DNA from: Pseudonocardia sp.
GTDB taxonomy: Bacteria > Actinomycetota > Actinomycetes > Mycobacteriales > Pseudonocardiaceae
NCBI GenBank assembly: GCA_030453005.1
Contig: JAKDLE010000121.1
Coordinates: forward strand, 1-7,473
Direction of reading: 5' to 3'
Length of the DNA stretch: 7,473 nucleotides
In this document: in pieces, positions 1-6,567 of the stretch
How positions within the stretch are numbered: position 1 is the stretch's first letter
Layout: every line of letters begins with the position of its first letter
Made by a program: the position numbers and the translations under genes
Notes under the pieces: generated by a model
Database searches by the model: none
What the model was told of the DNA's origin: nothing
What the model saw: only the letters and a program-made list of their open reading frames with translations

Positions 1-2
1 GG

Positions 3-1340
3 CAGCCCCGGAGCCTCGACCAGGTTCGTGACCGCATCGCTGCGTCGTCCGCCGCGGCCGTGATCGCGGAGAGCATCGCGGCGGCGCGCGACATCGCCGA
101 CCTCAGCGCCTTCATCACCCTCACCGACCGGGTGGACGCCGGAAGCGGGCCGCTGGCGGGCGTCCCGCTCGCGGTCAAGGACAACCTCGACACGCGCGCC
201 CTCCCCACCACCGGCGGCACCCCGGCGCTGGCGGACTCGCGCCCGGGCCGCGACCAGCACGCCGTCGAACGGCTGCGCGCCGCCGGAGCCGCGGTGATCG
301 GCAAGACGAACCTGCATGAGCTGGCGCTCGGGATCACCAGCAACAACGCCGCCTTCGGCCCGGTCCGCAACCCGCACGACCCGAGCCGTTCGGCAGGCGG
401 CTCGTCCGGCGGCTCGGCGGTCGCGGTCGCTACCGGGGTCGTCCCCGTCGCCCTCGGCTCCGACACCGGCGGCTCGGTGCGGATACCGGCCGCGCACTGC
501 GGCGTCGTCGGCTGGCGGCCGACCGTCGGCCGCTGGGGCACCGGCCGGTTCGTGCCGATCTCGCGCACCCGCGACACCGTCGGGGTCCTCGCCACCTCGG
601 TCGCCGACGCCGCGCTCGTCGACGAGCTCGTCACCGGCGAGCCGGTCGTGGGCCCGCCGCAGCGCAGGCTGCGGATCGGGGTCCCTCGGCCCGGCTTCTA
701 CGACGACCTGCACCCGGAGGTGGCCGGGTGCGCCGCGCGGGTGCTGGACCGGTTGGCTGACGCGGACGTCGAGCTGGTCGAGGTGGAGGTGGCGGGCGCC
801 CACGAGCTCGACGCCGAGTGCGGCTTCCCGATCGTCTTCGTCGAGCTCGCGCGGGACCTCCCGGCCTACCTCGCGACCCTGCCCGGCCCGGAACGGGACC
901 TGACGTTGGCCGACGTGCTCGCCCGGGCGGCGTCGCCGGACGTCCGCGGTGCGCTCGAGGTGGCGGCCGCAGGCGGCTTCACCGAGCAGGACTACCGCCA
1001 CGCGCTCGCCACCCGGGACCGGCTCCGGGACGCCTACGCCGCCGCGCTGCGGGTCGACGGCGCCCGGCTCGACGCGCTCGTCTACCCCACGGTGCCACTG
1101 CCCGCCCCGCCCGTCGGCGACGACGACCTGACCGAGCTGAACGGGCGGCAGGTGCCGGTCTTCCTCACCTCGATCCGCAACACCGGGCCCGGCTCGACCG
1201 CCGGGATGCCCGCCGCCTCGCTGCCTGCGGGCGAGACGGGCGGCGGTTTGCCGATCGGGATCTCGCTGGAGGCCCTCCCGGGAGACGACAGCGCCCTGCT
1301 CGCCGTCGCCCGGCAGGTCGAGGCGATGCTCGGACACTAG
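3..1340 (+). CDS. Amidase signature family hydrolase, 5' end outside window
   Basis: This enzyme should hydrolyse a carboxylic amide to acid and ammonia in the cytoplasm. The amidase Ser-cisSer-Lys triad is visible: Lys in VKDNLD (codon 177-179), cis-Ser in GGSSGGS (codon 402-404), and the nucleophile Ser in SDTGGSVRIPA, 24 residues further on, as in the family. The stretch GWRPTVGRWGTGRFVPISRTRDTVG resembles, in two parts (GWRPTVGRW and FVPISRTRDT), the indoleacetamide/mandelamide hydrolase branch, but the substrate cannot be read from sequence. A GTG at position 60 gives 426 residues. However, the frame stays open to the window edge, and the 19 upstream codons (LDQVRDRIAASSAAA and preceding residues) read like the normal amidase N-terminal helix. 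The real start therefore probably lies upstream. The C-terminal LPIGISLEAL block is typical and the 3' end is intact. There is no allophanate-hydrolase C-terminal domain. It is probably co-transcribed with the dehydrogenase that follows 9 bases later. Confidence 0.9.
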   Translation, partial: QPRSLDQVRDRIAASSAAAVIAESIAAARDIADLSAFITLTDRVDAGSGPLAGVPLAVKDNLDTRALPTTGGTPALADSRPGRDQHAVERLRAAGAAVIGKTNLHELALGITSNNAAFGPVRNPHDPSRSAGGSSGGSAVAVATGVVPVALGSDTGGSVRIPAAHCGVVGWRPTVGRWGTGRFVPISRTRDTVGVLATSVADAALVDELVTGEPVVGPPQRRLRIGVPRPGFYDDLHPEVAGCAARVLDRLADADVELVEVEVAGAHELDAECGFPIVFVELARDLPAYLATLPGPERDLTLADVLARAASPDVRGALEVAAAGGFTEQDYRHALATRDRLRDAYAAALRVDGARLDALVYPTVPLPAPPVGDDDLTELNGRQVPVFLTSIRNTGPGSTAGMPAASLPAGETGGGLPIGISLEALPGDDSALLAVARQVEAMLGH

Positions 1341-1349
1341 GTTGGTCCT

Positions 1350-2549
1350 GTGAAGGTTCTCCTGTTGGAAAGCATCCATCCGGTCGCGGCGGAGGCGTTG
1401 CGTCGCGCCGGGTTCGACGTCGAGACACGCACGGGCTCGCTGAGCGAGGACGAGCTCGTCGACCAGCTGCCGGGGGTGTCCCTGCTCGGGATCCGCTCCA
1501 ACACCAGGGTCGGTCCCCGGGTGCTCGAGGCCGGGAAGGACCTGCTAGCGGTGGGGTGCTTCTGCATCGGGACCAACCAAGTGGATCTGGTCGACGCGGC
1601 ACAGCGCGGTGTGGCCGTGTTCAACGCGCCGTTCTCCAACACCCGCAGCGTCGTGGAGCTGGTGCTGGGCGAGATCCTCACGCTGGCGCGCAGGCTGCCG
1701 GACAAGACCCGGCGGATGCACGAGGGGATCTGGGACAAGTCGGCCAAGGGCAGCCACGAGGTCCGCGGCCGCACGCTGGGCATCGTCGGCTACGGCAACA
1801 TCGGCACCCAGCTGTCCAACGTGGCGGAGGCGGTCGGGCTGCGGGTGATCTTCTACGACACGACGGACCGGCTGGCCCACGGCAACGCCAGGCGCGTCGG
1901 CACACTGGACGAGCTGTTGGCCGAGTCGGACGTGGTGAGCCTGCACGTCGACGGCAGGCCCGGCAACGCGGGGCTCTTCGGCGCGGACCAGTTCGCCAGG
2001 ATGAAGCCGGGGGCGGTGTTCATCAACGCCTCCCGGGGGATGGTCGTCGACGACGTCGTGCTGCGCGACCACATCCTCTCCGGGCATCTGTCCGGCGCCG
2101 CCATCGACGTCTTCCCGATCGAGCCGAAGGCGCAGGGCGAGCCGTTCGACTCCCCGCTGCGCGGCCTCGACAACGTCATCCTCACCCCCCACGTCGGCGG
2201 CGCGACGCAGGAGGCGCAGGAGGAGATCGGCCACTTCGTGTCGGGCAAGCTGCTCGGCTTCGCCACCACCGGCGGCACCGCGCTCTCGGTCAACCTGCCG
2301 CAGGTGGTCGCCCCGCAACCCCCGGGCGCGTTCCGGATGGGCTACCTGCACACGAGCGTGCCCGGCGTGCTGGCCGGCATCAACCGGCTGCTCGCCGACA
2401 CCGGCGTCAACGTGATCGGGCAGGCGCTGTCCACCCGGGGCGAGCAGGGCTACGTCGTCACCGACACCGACACCGTGTTGACCGACGACACGCTGTCGGG
2501 CCTGCTCGGGTCGCCGCACACCGTCTGGCTGCGGTCCTGGCGGCTCTGA
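1350..2549 (+). CDS. serA: D-3-phosphoglycerate dehydrogenase, short ACT-domain type
   Basis: This is predicted to oxidise 3-phosphoglycerate to 3-phosphohydroxypyruvate with NAD+, the first step of serine synthesis, in the cytosol. At 399 residues it closely matches remembered E. coli SerA (410 residues) throughout, with an N-terminus about 11 residues shorter. Shared blocks include CFCIGTNQVDL (70-80), FNAPFSNTRSV (91-101), the Rossmann motif GYGNIG (147-152) with Asp170 at the NAD ribose position, and catalytic Arg229, Glu258 and His281 (E. coli R240, E269, H292). Trp128 matches E. coli W139. Residues about 327-399 form one ACT domain, the serine-sensing part. Of the E. coli serine contacts, His344 and Asn364 are kept (His334, Asn354), but Asn346 is Ser336. 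The GTG start has a weak AGG (1339-1341) that overlaps the amidase stop codon, suggesting coupled translation. Actinomycetes usually carry a longer PGDH of about 530 residues, so this may be a second copy or a relative acting on another 2-hydroxyacid. Confidence 0.88.
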   Translation: MKVLLLESIHPVAAEALRRAGFDVETRTGSLSEDELVDQLPGVSLLGIRSNTRVGPRVLEAGKDLLAVGCFCIGTNQVDLVDAAQRGVAVFNAPFSNTRSVVELVLGEILTLARRLPDKTRRMHEGIWDKSAKGSHEVRGRTLGIVGYGNIGTQLSNVAEAVGLRVIFYDTTDRLAHGNARRVGTLDELLAESDVVSLHVDGRPGNAGLFGADQFARMKPGAVFINASRGMVVDDVVLRDHILSGHLSGAAIDVFPIEPKAQGEPFDSPLRGLDNVILTPHVGGATQEAQEEIGHFVSGKLLGFATTGGTALSVNLPQVVAPQPPGAFRMGYLHTSVPGVLAGINRLLADTGVNVIGQALSTRGEQGYVVTDTDTVLTDDTLSGLLGSPHTVWLRSWRL

Positions 2550-2560
2550 CGCGAGTCAGA
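2545..2560. terminator. Convergent-gene hairpin, possible bidirectional terminator
   Basis: TCTGAC and GTCAGA form a perfect 6-bp stem around the 4-base loop GCGA, which is a GNRA tetraloop in the + transcript. The TGA stop of the dehydrogenase lies in the left arm and the TGA stop of the oppositely oriented oxidoreductase lies in the right arm. No T-tract follows on either strand, so intrinsic termination is uncertain. A stabilising 3'-end hairpin is equally possible. Confidence 0.4.
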
Positions 2561-4697
2561 CGACCTCGACCTCGACGCGGGTGTCGGAGAACGTCGGCGC
2601 GTTGCCCAGGTCGGCGAACGCGAACGGGTTCACGGCGTTGACGGTGGCCTCGTCCTTCGCGTTCTTGCGCCAGGCGCCCATCGGCGACAGCACCACCCCC
2701 GGCGCGATCTCCTCGCTCACCTCCGCCAGCGCGACGTACTGGCCGCGGTCGTTGAACACCCGCACGTACTGCCCGCTGACGATGCGCCGCTCCTCGGCGT
2801 CCCGAGCGTGGATGATCACCTTCTGCTCGCCCTGCACGCGTCGCTGCTTGGGCTGGTCGCCCGCGCTGGAGTTGAGGTAGGCGTGCGACTTGGGCGAGAG
2901 CAGGTTGAGCCGGTAGCCGGAGTCGGCCGTCTCGCGGGGCGCGATGTAGTGGGGCAGCGGGTCGACCACGCCACCGGGCTGGAACTCGTCGCACCCCTGC
3001 CGGAACAGCGGCACCACGAAGTTGCCCGCCGCCTCGGCGGCCGAGGACCGGAACTCGGTCTTCCCCGACGGGGTCGGGAAGCCGCCATCGGCGTGCGGGG
3101 CGTACTCGTCGGGCCCCGGCAGGTTCAGCCGGGCCCAGCCCGTCTCCCGCAGGGACTCCAGCGTGATGCCCTCCATCGCGGGCGCCGACCAGTCGAACGC
3201 CTCGGCCAGCATCTCCTCGTCGCTGCGCGTGAAGCACGGGTCGGTGAGACCCATCCGCGCAGCGAGCCTGCGGAACAGCTCGGTGTTGGACACGGCCTCG
3301 CCCAGCGGCGCGACGGCCGGGGTGTTGAGCGTGACGTACAAGTGGCCCCAGCTGAACATGATGTCGTGCTGTTCGAGCTGGGTGGTGGCGGGCAGCACGA
3401 TGTCGGCGTAGCGCGCGGTGTCGGTCAGGACGTGGTCGCTGACCACGGTGAACAGGTCCTCGCGGGCCAGCCCGGCGACCGTCTTGTCCTGCTCGGGGCA
3501 CACGACGAGCGGGTTGGAGTTGTAGACCATCAGCGCGTTGATCGGCGGGTCCAGCTCCAGCTCGCCGGTCAACGCGCGGCCCAGCAGGAACTGGTTGACG
3601 ACGCGCGTGCCCGGCGTCGCGAGCTCGGGGTGCATCAACGCCCCCCAGTTGACGGGGAACGCCCACAGCGGCAGCTGCAGCAGACCACCGCCGACCTCGC
3701 GCCACGCGCCGACGAGCGCGGGCAGGCAGGCGATCGAGCGCACGGTCTGCCCGCCGCCCGCCTGCCGCTCGATCGCGACCCCGATCCGGATCATGGCCGG
3801 GTCGGTGGTGGCGTACTCCCGGGCGAGCGTGCGGATGTCCTGCGCGGGGATGCCGGTCTGCTCCGAGGCCCACTCCGGGGTGTGCTCGCGCACCCGCTCC
3901 ACGAGGTCGGCGTAGCCCACGGTGTGGTCGCGGACGTACGCCTCGTCCGTCAGGCCCTCGGTGATGATCACGTGCATCATCGCGAGCGCCAGTGCGCCGT
4001 CGGTCCCCGGCCGGATCGGGATGTGCCAGTCGGCGCGTCTGGCGGTGCGGTGGCGCATCGGGTCGATCACCACGACCTTCGCCCCGCGACGCTGGGCCTC
4101 GGCCACGAACGGCCAGAGGTGCAGGTTCGTCGAGACCATGTTGCAGGCCCAGATGATGATGTAGCGGGAGTGCACGAGGCTCTCCGGGTCGACACCCGCG
4201 GTGGCCCCGATCGTCATCGTGTACGCCGTGCAGGCGCCGGAGTCGCAGTAGGTGCGCTCGGCGATCGTCGCCCCGAGCTTGTTGAAGAACGGGTCGCCGA
4301 CGTTGAGCCCGTTGAGGATCCCCTGGGTGCCCAGGTAGCTCACCGGCATGATCGACTCCGGGCCGTGCGCGTCGATCGTCGCCTGGAAGCGGTCGGCGAT
4401 CTCGTCGAGCGCGGTGTCCCAGCTGATCCGTTCGAAGCGACCGCTGCCCTTGGGGCCGGTGCGGCGCATCGGGTACAGCACCCGGTCGGGGTTGTAGACC
4501 TTGTCCTGGTAGTCGTTGACCTTGACGCACAGCCCGCCGCGGGTGAACGGGTGCTCGGGGTCCCCCCGCACCTCCACGGCCTTGCCGTCGGCCACGGTCA
4601 CGAGCATCGCGCACGTGTCCGGGCAGTCGTGCGGGCACGCCGCGCGCACGGTCGTGGTGGTGATGTCGGTGACGGGGATGTCGTCGATCGCGGTCAT
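2556..4697 (-). CDS. Molybdopterin-dependent oxidoreductase with N-terminal 4Fe-4S motif
   Basis: This 713-residue protein is a member of the DMSO reductase/formate dehydrogenase superfamily, in the group of uncharacterised single-subunit enzymes whose N-terminus reads CPHDCPDTCAM. The redox substrate is unknown. Cys21, Cys25, Cys29 and Cys57 form a C-x3-C-x3-C-x27-C iron-sulfur site. The molybdopterin domain follows from about residue 65 to 560, with YCDSGACTAY (150-159) where the Mo-ligating residue is expected. The C-terminal dinucleotide-binding barrel begins near residue 595 (NLLSPKSHAYLNSS) and includes GQYVRVFNDRG. There is no Tat or Sec signal peptide, so it should be cytoplasmic. The ATG at 4695-4697 is chosen because GGAGGA lies 7 bases upstream; the same frame is open to 4898, but that extension is low-complexity and runs across the regulator's promoter and start. 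No electron-transfer or membrane subunit gene is adjacent in the window, so its redox partner must be elsewhere. The divergent AraC-type gene is the likely regulator. Confidence 0.9.
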   Translation of the reverse strand: MTAIDDIPVTDITTTTVRAACPHDCPDTCAMLVTVADGKAVEVRGDPEHPFTRGGLCVKVNDYQDKVYNPDRVLYPMRRTGPKGSGRFERISWDTALDEIADRFQATIDAHGPESIMPVSYLGTQGILNGLNVGDPFFNKLGATIAERTYCDSGACTAYTMTIGATAGVDPESLVHSRYIIIWACNMVSTNLHLWPFVAEAQRRGAKVVVIDPMRHRTARRADWHIPIRPGTDGALALAMMHVIITEGLTDEAYVRDHTVGYADLVERVREHTPEWASEQTGIPAQDIRTLAREYATTDPAMIRIGVAIERQAGGGQTVRSIACLPALVGAWREVGGGLLQLPLWAFPVNWGALMHPELATPGTRVVNQFLLGRALTGELELDPPINALMVYNSNPLVVCPEQDKTVAGLAREDLFTVVSDHVLTDTARYADIVLPATTQLEQHDIMFSWGHLYVTLNTPAVAPLGEAVSNTELFRRLAARMGLTDPCFTRSDEEMLAEAFDWSAPAMEGITLESLRETGWARLNLPGPDEYAPHADGGFPTPSGKTEFRSSAAEAAGNFVVPLFRQGCDEFQPGGVVDPLPHYIAPRETADSGYRLNLLSPKSHAYLNSSAGDQPKQRRVQGEQKVIIHARDAEERRIVSGQYVRVFNDRGQYVALAEVSEEIAPGVVLSPMGAWRKNAKDEATVNAVNPFAFADLGNAPTFSDTRVEVEVV

Positions 4698-4704
4698 CGC
4701 CGCA

Positions 4705-4710
4705 TCCTCC
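4705..4710 (-). promoter_or_regulatory. Ribosome binding site of the molybdopterin oxidoreductase
   Basis: GGAGGA on the - strand sits 7 bases before the ATG at 4697. It decides the start in favour of a 713-residue protein over upstream in-frame starts at 4751 and 4898, neither of which gives family-like N-terminal sequence. Confidence 0.8.
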
Positions 4711-4720
4711 GGCGCGCCGG
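4709..4720. repeat. 12-bp perfect palindrome touching the oxidoreductase RBS
   Basis: CCGGCGCGCCGG is a perfect palindrome whose end overlaps the GGAGGA ribosome binding site of the - strand gene. It could be a protein binding site or fold into a short hairpin in the leader. In DNA this rich in G and C it may also be chance. Confidence 0.35.
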
Positions 4721-4762
4721 GGCCCGCGGTTTGGCCCTGCGTGACGACCATGTTGGCGCTGG

Positions 4763-4776
4763 GGGACCGGTGTCCC
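4763..4776. promoter_or_regulatory. Inverted repeat GGGAC-N4-GTCCC, possible operator
   Basis: This inverted repeat has 5-bp arms around CGGT, with an inner ACCGGT palindrome. It lies 4 bases upstream of the -35 box of the regulator gene and inside the shared divergent control region. That position suits a regulator acting on one or both genes. No binding protein can be assigned from sequence. Confidence 0.3.
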
Positions 4777-4780
4777 GGCG

Positions 4781-4810
4781 TTGACGCTGCTCGCGCCGGG
4801 CTCCTACGCT
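4781..4810 (+). promoter_or_regulatory. Predicted housekeeping-type promoter of the AraC-family gene
   Basis: TTGACG (4781-4786) and TACGCT (4805-4810) are separated by 18 bases and resemble actinobacterial vegetative sigma-factor boxes. Transcription would begin near 4817, leaving a leader of about 23 bases that contains the GAGG at 4831-4834. No equally good promoter was found on the - strand for the divergent oxidoreductase. Confidence 0.5.
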
Positions 4811-4830
4811 CGGCCGCACCCCGAGCAGCC

Positions 4831-4834
4831 GAGG
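4831..4834 (+). promoter_or_regulatory. Ribosome binding site of the AraC-family gene
   Basis: GAGG lies 5 bases before the ATG at 4840. It supports that start over the much longer open frame beginning at 4516, which runs antisense to the oxidoreductase. Confidence 0.55.
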
Positions 4835-4839
4835 CACAC

Positions 4840-5768
4840 ATGGGCCCACCCGCGACCACAAACCGCCTGGACGTCTGGCGTGACCTGATCCGGGACAACT
4901 TCGTCGCCCTCGACGTCTCTGCGGACCGGCGCGCGAGGTTCGCCGGGTCCGTCCGCAGCTCCGAGGTGGGCCATCTCAGGCTGGCCTCGGTCGAGTCGGG
5001 CCCTCAGGGATTCAGTCGCACGCCCGGCCTGGCCCGCCGCGACGACGACGTGTACCTGCAGGTCGGGCTGCTCGCCCGGGGCGGGGCGACCGTGGCGCAG
5101 GACGGTCGCGAGGCGTTGCTGCGCCCGGGAGACTTCGCCGTCTACGAGACCGACCGGCCGTTCTTCTGGGGCATGCAGGGTGAGTGGGAGCTGTTGGTCC
5201 TCACCTGGCCGCGCGCCACAGTCTCCCTGGACGGCGTCGCGTCGCAGCAGCTCACGGCCCGCGCGCTGAGCGGCGGCGACGGTCTGGGTGCGATCGTCGG
5301 ACGGATGCTGCGCGACCTGGTGGCCGCGCCGCCGGAGCTGAGCGCCGCGGGTGGCATCAAGCTGGCCGACGAGGTGGCGCAGCTGGTCACCACGGCGGCG
5401 GGGGAGTGCGTGCACCCCGCCGTTCCGAACCGGGCCACCGACGACCTGCTGCGGCGCGTCGACGCCTACATCATCGAGCACCTCGCCGACCCCGACCTCG
5501 GTCCGACCTGCATCGCGGCGGCCCATTTCGTCTCCACCCGCCACCTGCACCGGCTCTTCGCGCACCGCGGGGGCACGGTCGCCCAGCGGATCCAGCGGCT
5601 GCGGCTGGAGCGCTGCCGCCGTGAGCTGCTCGACCCGGGCGCGGACCACCGCACGATCACCGAGGTCTCCCGCCGCTGGGCTTCCCCGACCTGGCGAGCT
5701 TCAGCCGGGCGTTCCGCGGGGCCTACGGGATGCCGCCGAGCGAGTGGAGGGCGACCGCTCGCGGCTGA
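4840..5768 (+). pseudogene. AraC-family transcriptional regulator, frameshifted near the 3' end
   Basis: Residues about 15-190 look like the AraC-binding-like sensor domain (NFVALDVSADRRARF at the start, LLRPGDFAVYETDRPFFW in the middle). From about residue 199 a two-helix-turn-helix AraC DNA-binding domain follows (FVSTRHLHRLFAHRGGTV, then RIQRLRLERCRREL). After codon 280 the reading frame breaks. Adding one G to the GGG at 5678-5680 restores the family ending GFPDLASFSRAFRGAYG and MPPSEWRATARG, with a TGA at 5766-5768, giving 309 residues, a normal length. As written, the frame instead runs to 5901 with an Arg/Pro-rich tail of about 73 residues that overlaps the transporter gene by 77 bases. 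Either the gene is broken, losing the second recognition helix, or one base was missed in sequencing. Its divergent position suggests control of the molybdoenzyme, of itself, or of the transporter downstream; the effector is unknown. Confidence 0.82.
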
Positions 5769-5824
5769 TCTGCCCCAACACCTGGCCGAAGCCGCCCCGC
5801 CGCGCCCGATGAGGACTGCTGCTG

Positions 5825-6541
5825 ATGACCGACCCCGCCGAGCCCGACCCGACCGCCGGCCTGATGACGACGACGAGCTGCGACGACGGCTGCTGCGGTG
5901 ACGACCAGACCGCGGCCGCGCAGGCCACGGGCAGGCCGGTCGTCGCCGCCGAGCGGCGCCGCGTGCTGACTCGGCGGGTCCGGCTGCTGGTCGCGGCCAC
6001 GATCAGCTACAACATCGTCGAAGCCGTCGTGGCCATCACCGCGGGCACCATCGCCTCCTCCGCGGCGCTGATCGGATTCGGGCTGGACTCGGTCATCGAG
6101 GTCGCCTCGGCCGCGGCGGTGGCCTGGCAGTTCTCCGGCCCCGACCCCGAGGCCCGCGAACGCGCCACGCTGCGCGTCATCGCGCTGTCGTTCTTCGCGC
6201 TCGCCGCCTACGTCACCGTCGAGTCCGTCCGTGCGCTGTTCGGCTCCGCCGAGGCCGCACCGTCGACCGTCGGGATCGTGCTCGCCGCCCTGTCGTTGCT
6301 GATCATGCCGCTGCTGTCGCACGCCCAGCGGAGCACCGGACGCGAGCTCGGCTCGCTCAGCGCGGTCGCGGACTCCAAGCAGACCCTGCTCTGCACCTAC
6401 CTGTCTGCGGTGTTGCTCGTCGGGCTGCTGCTCAACAGCCTGTTCGGCTGGTCCTGGGCCGACCCCGTCGCCGCCCTCGTCATCGCCGCCATCGCGCTCA
6501 AGGAGGGCCGCGAGGCCTGGCGCGGCCACCTCTGCTGCTGA
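5825..6541 (+). CDS. Compact cation transporter, six membrane helices, cysteine-tipped ends
   Basis: This 238-residue inner-membrane protein resembles the membrane domain of cation diffusion facilitator (CDF) exporters. Six hydrophobic segments fall at about residues 52-73, 78-101, 116-139, 149-166, 186-207 and 211-226. Helix 2 carries GFGLDSVIEV, with Asp88 and Glu92 spaced like the CDF metal site. The segment entering helix 5 carries ADSKQTLLCTYLSA, with Asp183 and Cys190. The usual CDF cytoplasmic C-terminal domain (about 80 residues) is absent. Instead there is a cytoplasmic N-terminal cluster SCDDGCCGDD (Cys19, 23, 24) and a terminal HLCC (His235, Cys237, Cys238), both plausible soft-metal ligands. 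The ATG at 5825 has GAGGA at 5811-5815, 9 bases upstream. A later in-frame ATG at codon 14 would also keep the cysteine cluster. It starts 56 bases after the repaired end of the AraC-type gene and may be co-transcribed with it. The metal carried is not determinable here. Confidence 0.8.
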   Translation: MTDPAEPDPTAGLMTTTSCDDGCCGDDQTAAAQATGRPVVAAERRRVLTRRVRLLVAATISYNIVEAVVAITAGTIASSAALIGFGLDSVIEVASAAAVAWQFSGPDPEARERATLRVIALSFFALAAYVTVESVRALFGSAEAAPSTVGIVLAALSLLIMPLLSHAQRSTGRELGSLSAVADSKQTLLCTYLSAVLLVGLLLNSLFGWSWADPVAALVIAAIALKEGREAWRGHLCC

Positions 6542-6567
6542 CCGGGACCGACCGGGCTCACGGCCCG
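6542..6567. other. Convergent junction of transporter and VWA genes
   Basis: Only 16 bases separate the two stop codons. A weak inverted repeat, CGGGC (6553-6557) and GCCCG (6563-6567) around TCACG, covers the stop of the - strand gene. It has no T-tract and is too short to call a terminator with confidence. Confidence 0.2.

Noticed and set aside
818..2641. 607-residue open frame on the + strand
   Set aside because: It overlaps the amidase and dehydrogenase in another frame and is Arg/Gly/Ala-rich with no family features.
2808..4784. 658-residue open frame on the + strand
   Set aside because: It is antisense to the oxidoreductase, rich in Arg/Gly/Val/His runs, and has no recognisable motif; this is a common by-product of high GC content.
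4786..4829. 8-bp inverted repeat GCTGCTCG / CGAGCAGC around the regulator's -10 box
   Set aside because: The arms are 28 bases apart, and in a region of this size and base composition about one such match is expected by chance; kept only as a note.
4516..4839. Upstream extension of the AraC-type reading frame
   Set aside because: It runs antisense to the oxidoreductase and its control region and has no domain-like content; the ATG at 4840 has a ribosome binding site and the sensor domain begins soon after it.
4698..4898. N-terminal extension giving a 780-residue oxidoreductase
   Set aside because: The extra 67 residues are low-complexity and precede the conserved start by a wide margin; they overlap the divergent promoter and regulator start, while the ATG at 4697 has a strong ribosome binding site.
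5769..5824. Possible separate promoter for the transporter
   Set aside because: No -35/-10 pair could be recognised; only the GAGGA ribosome binding site at 5811-5815 is supported.
5723..6529. 268-residue open frame on the - strand
   Set aside because: It is antisense to the transporter, whose six hydrophobic helices and metal motifs are clearly the coding strand; the antisense protein is Gly/Arg/Asp-rich.
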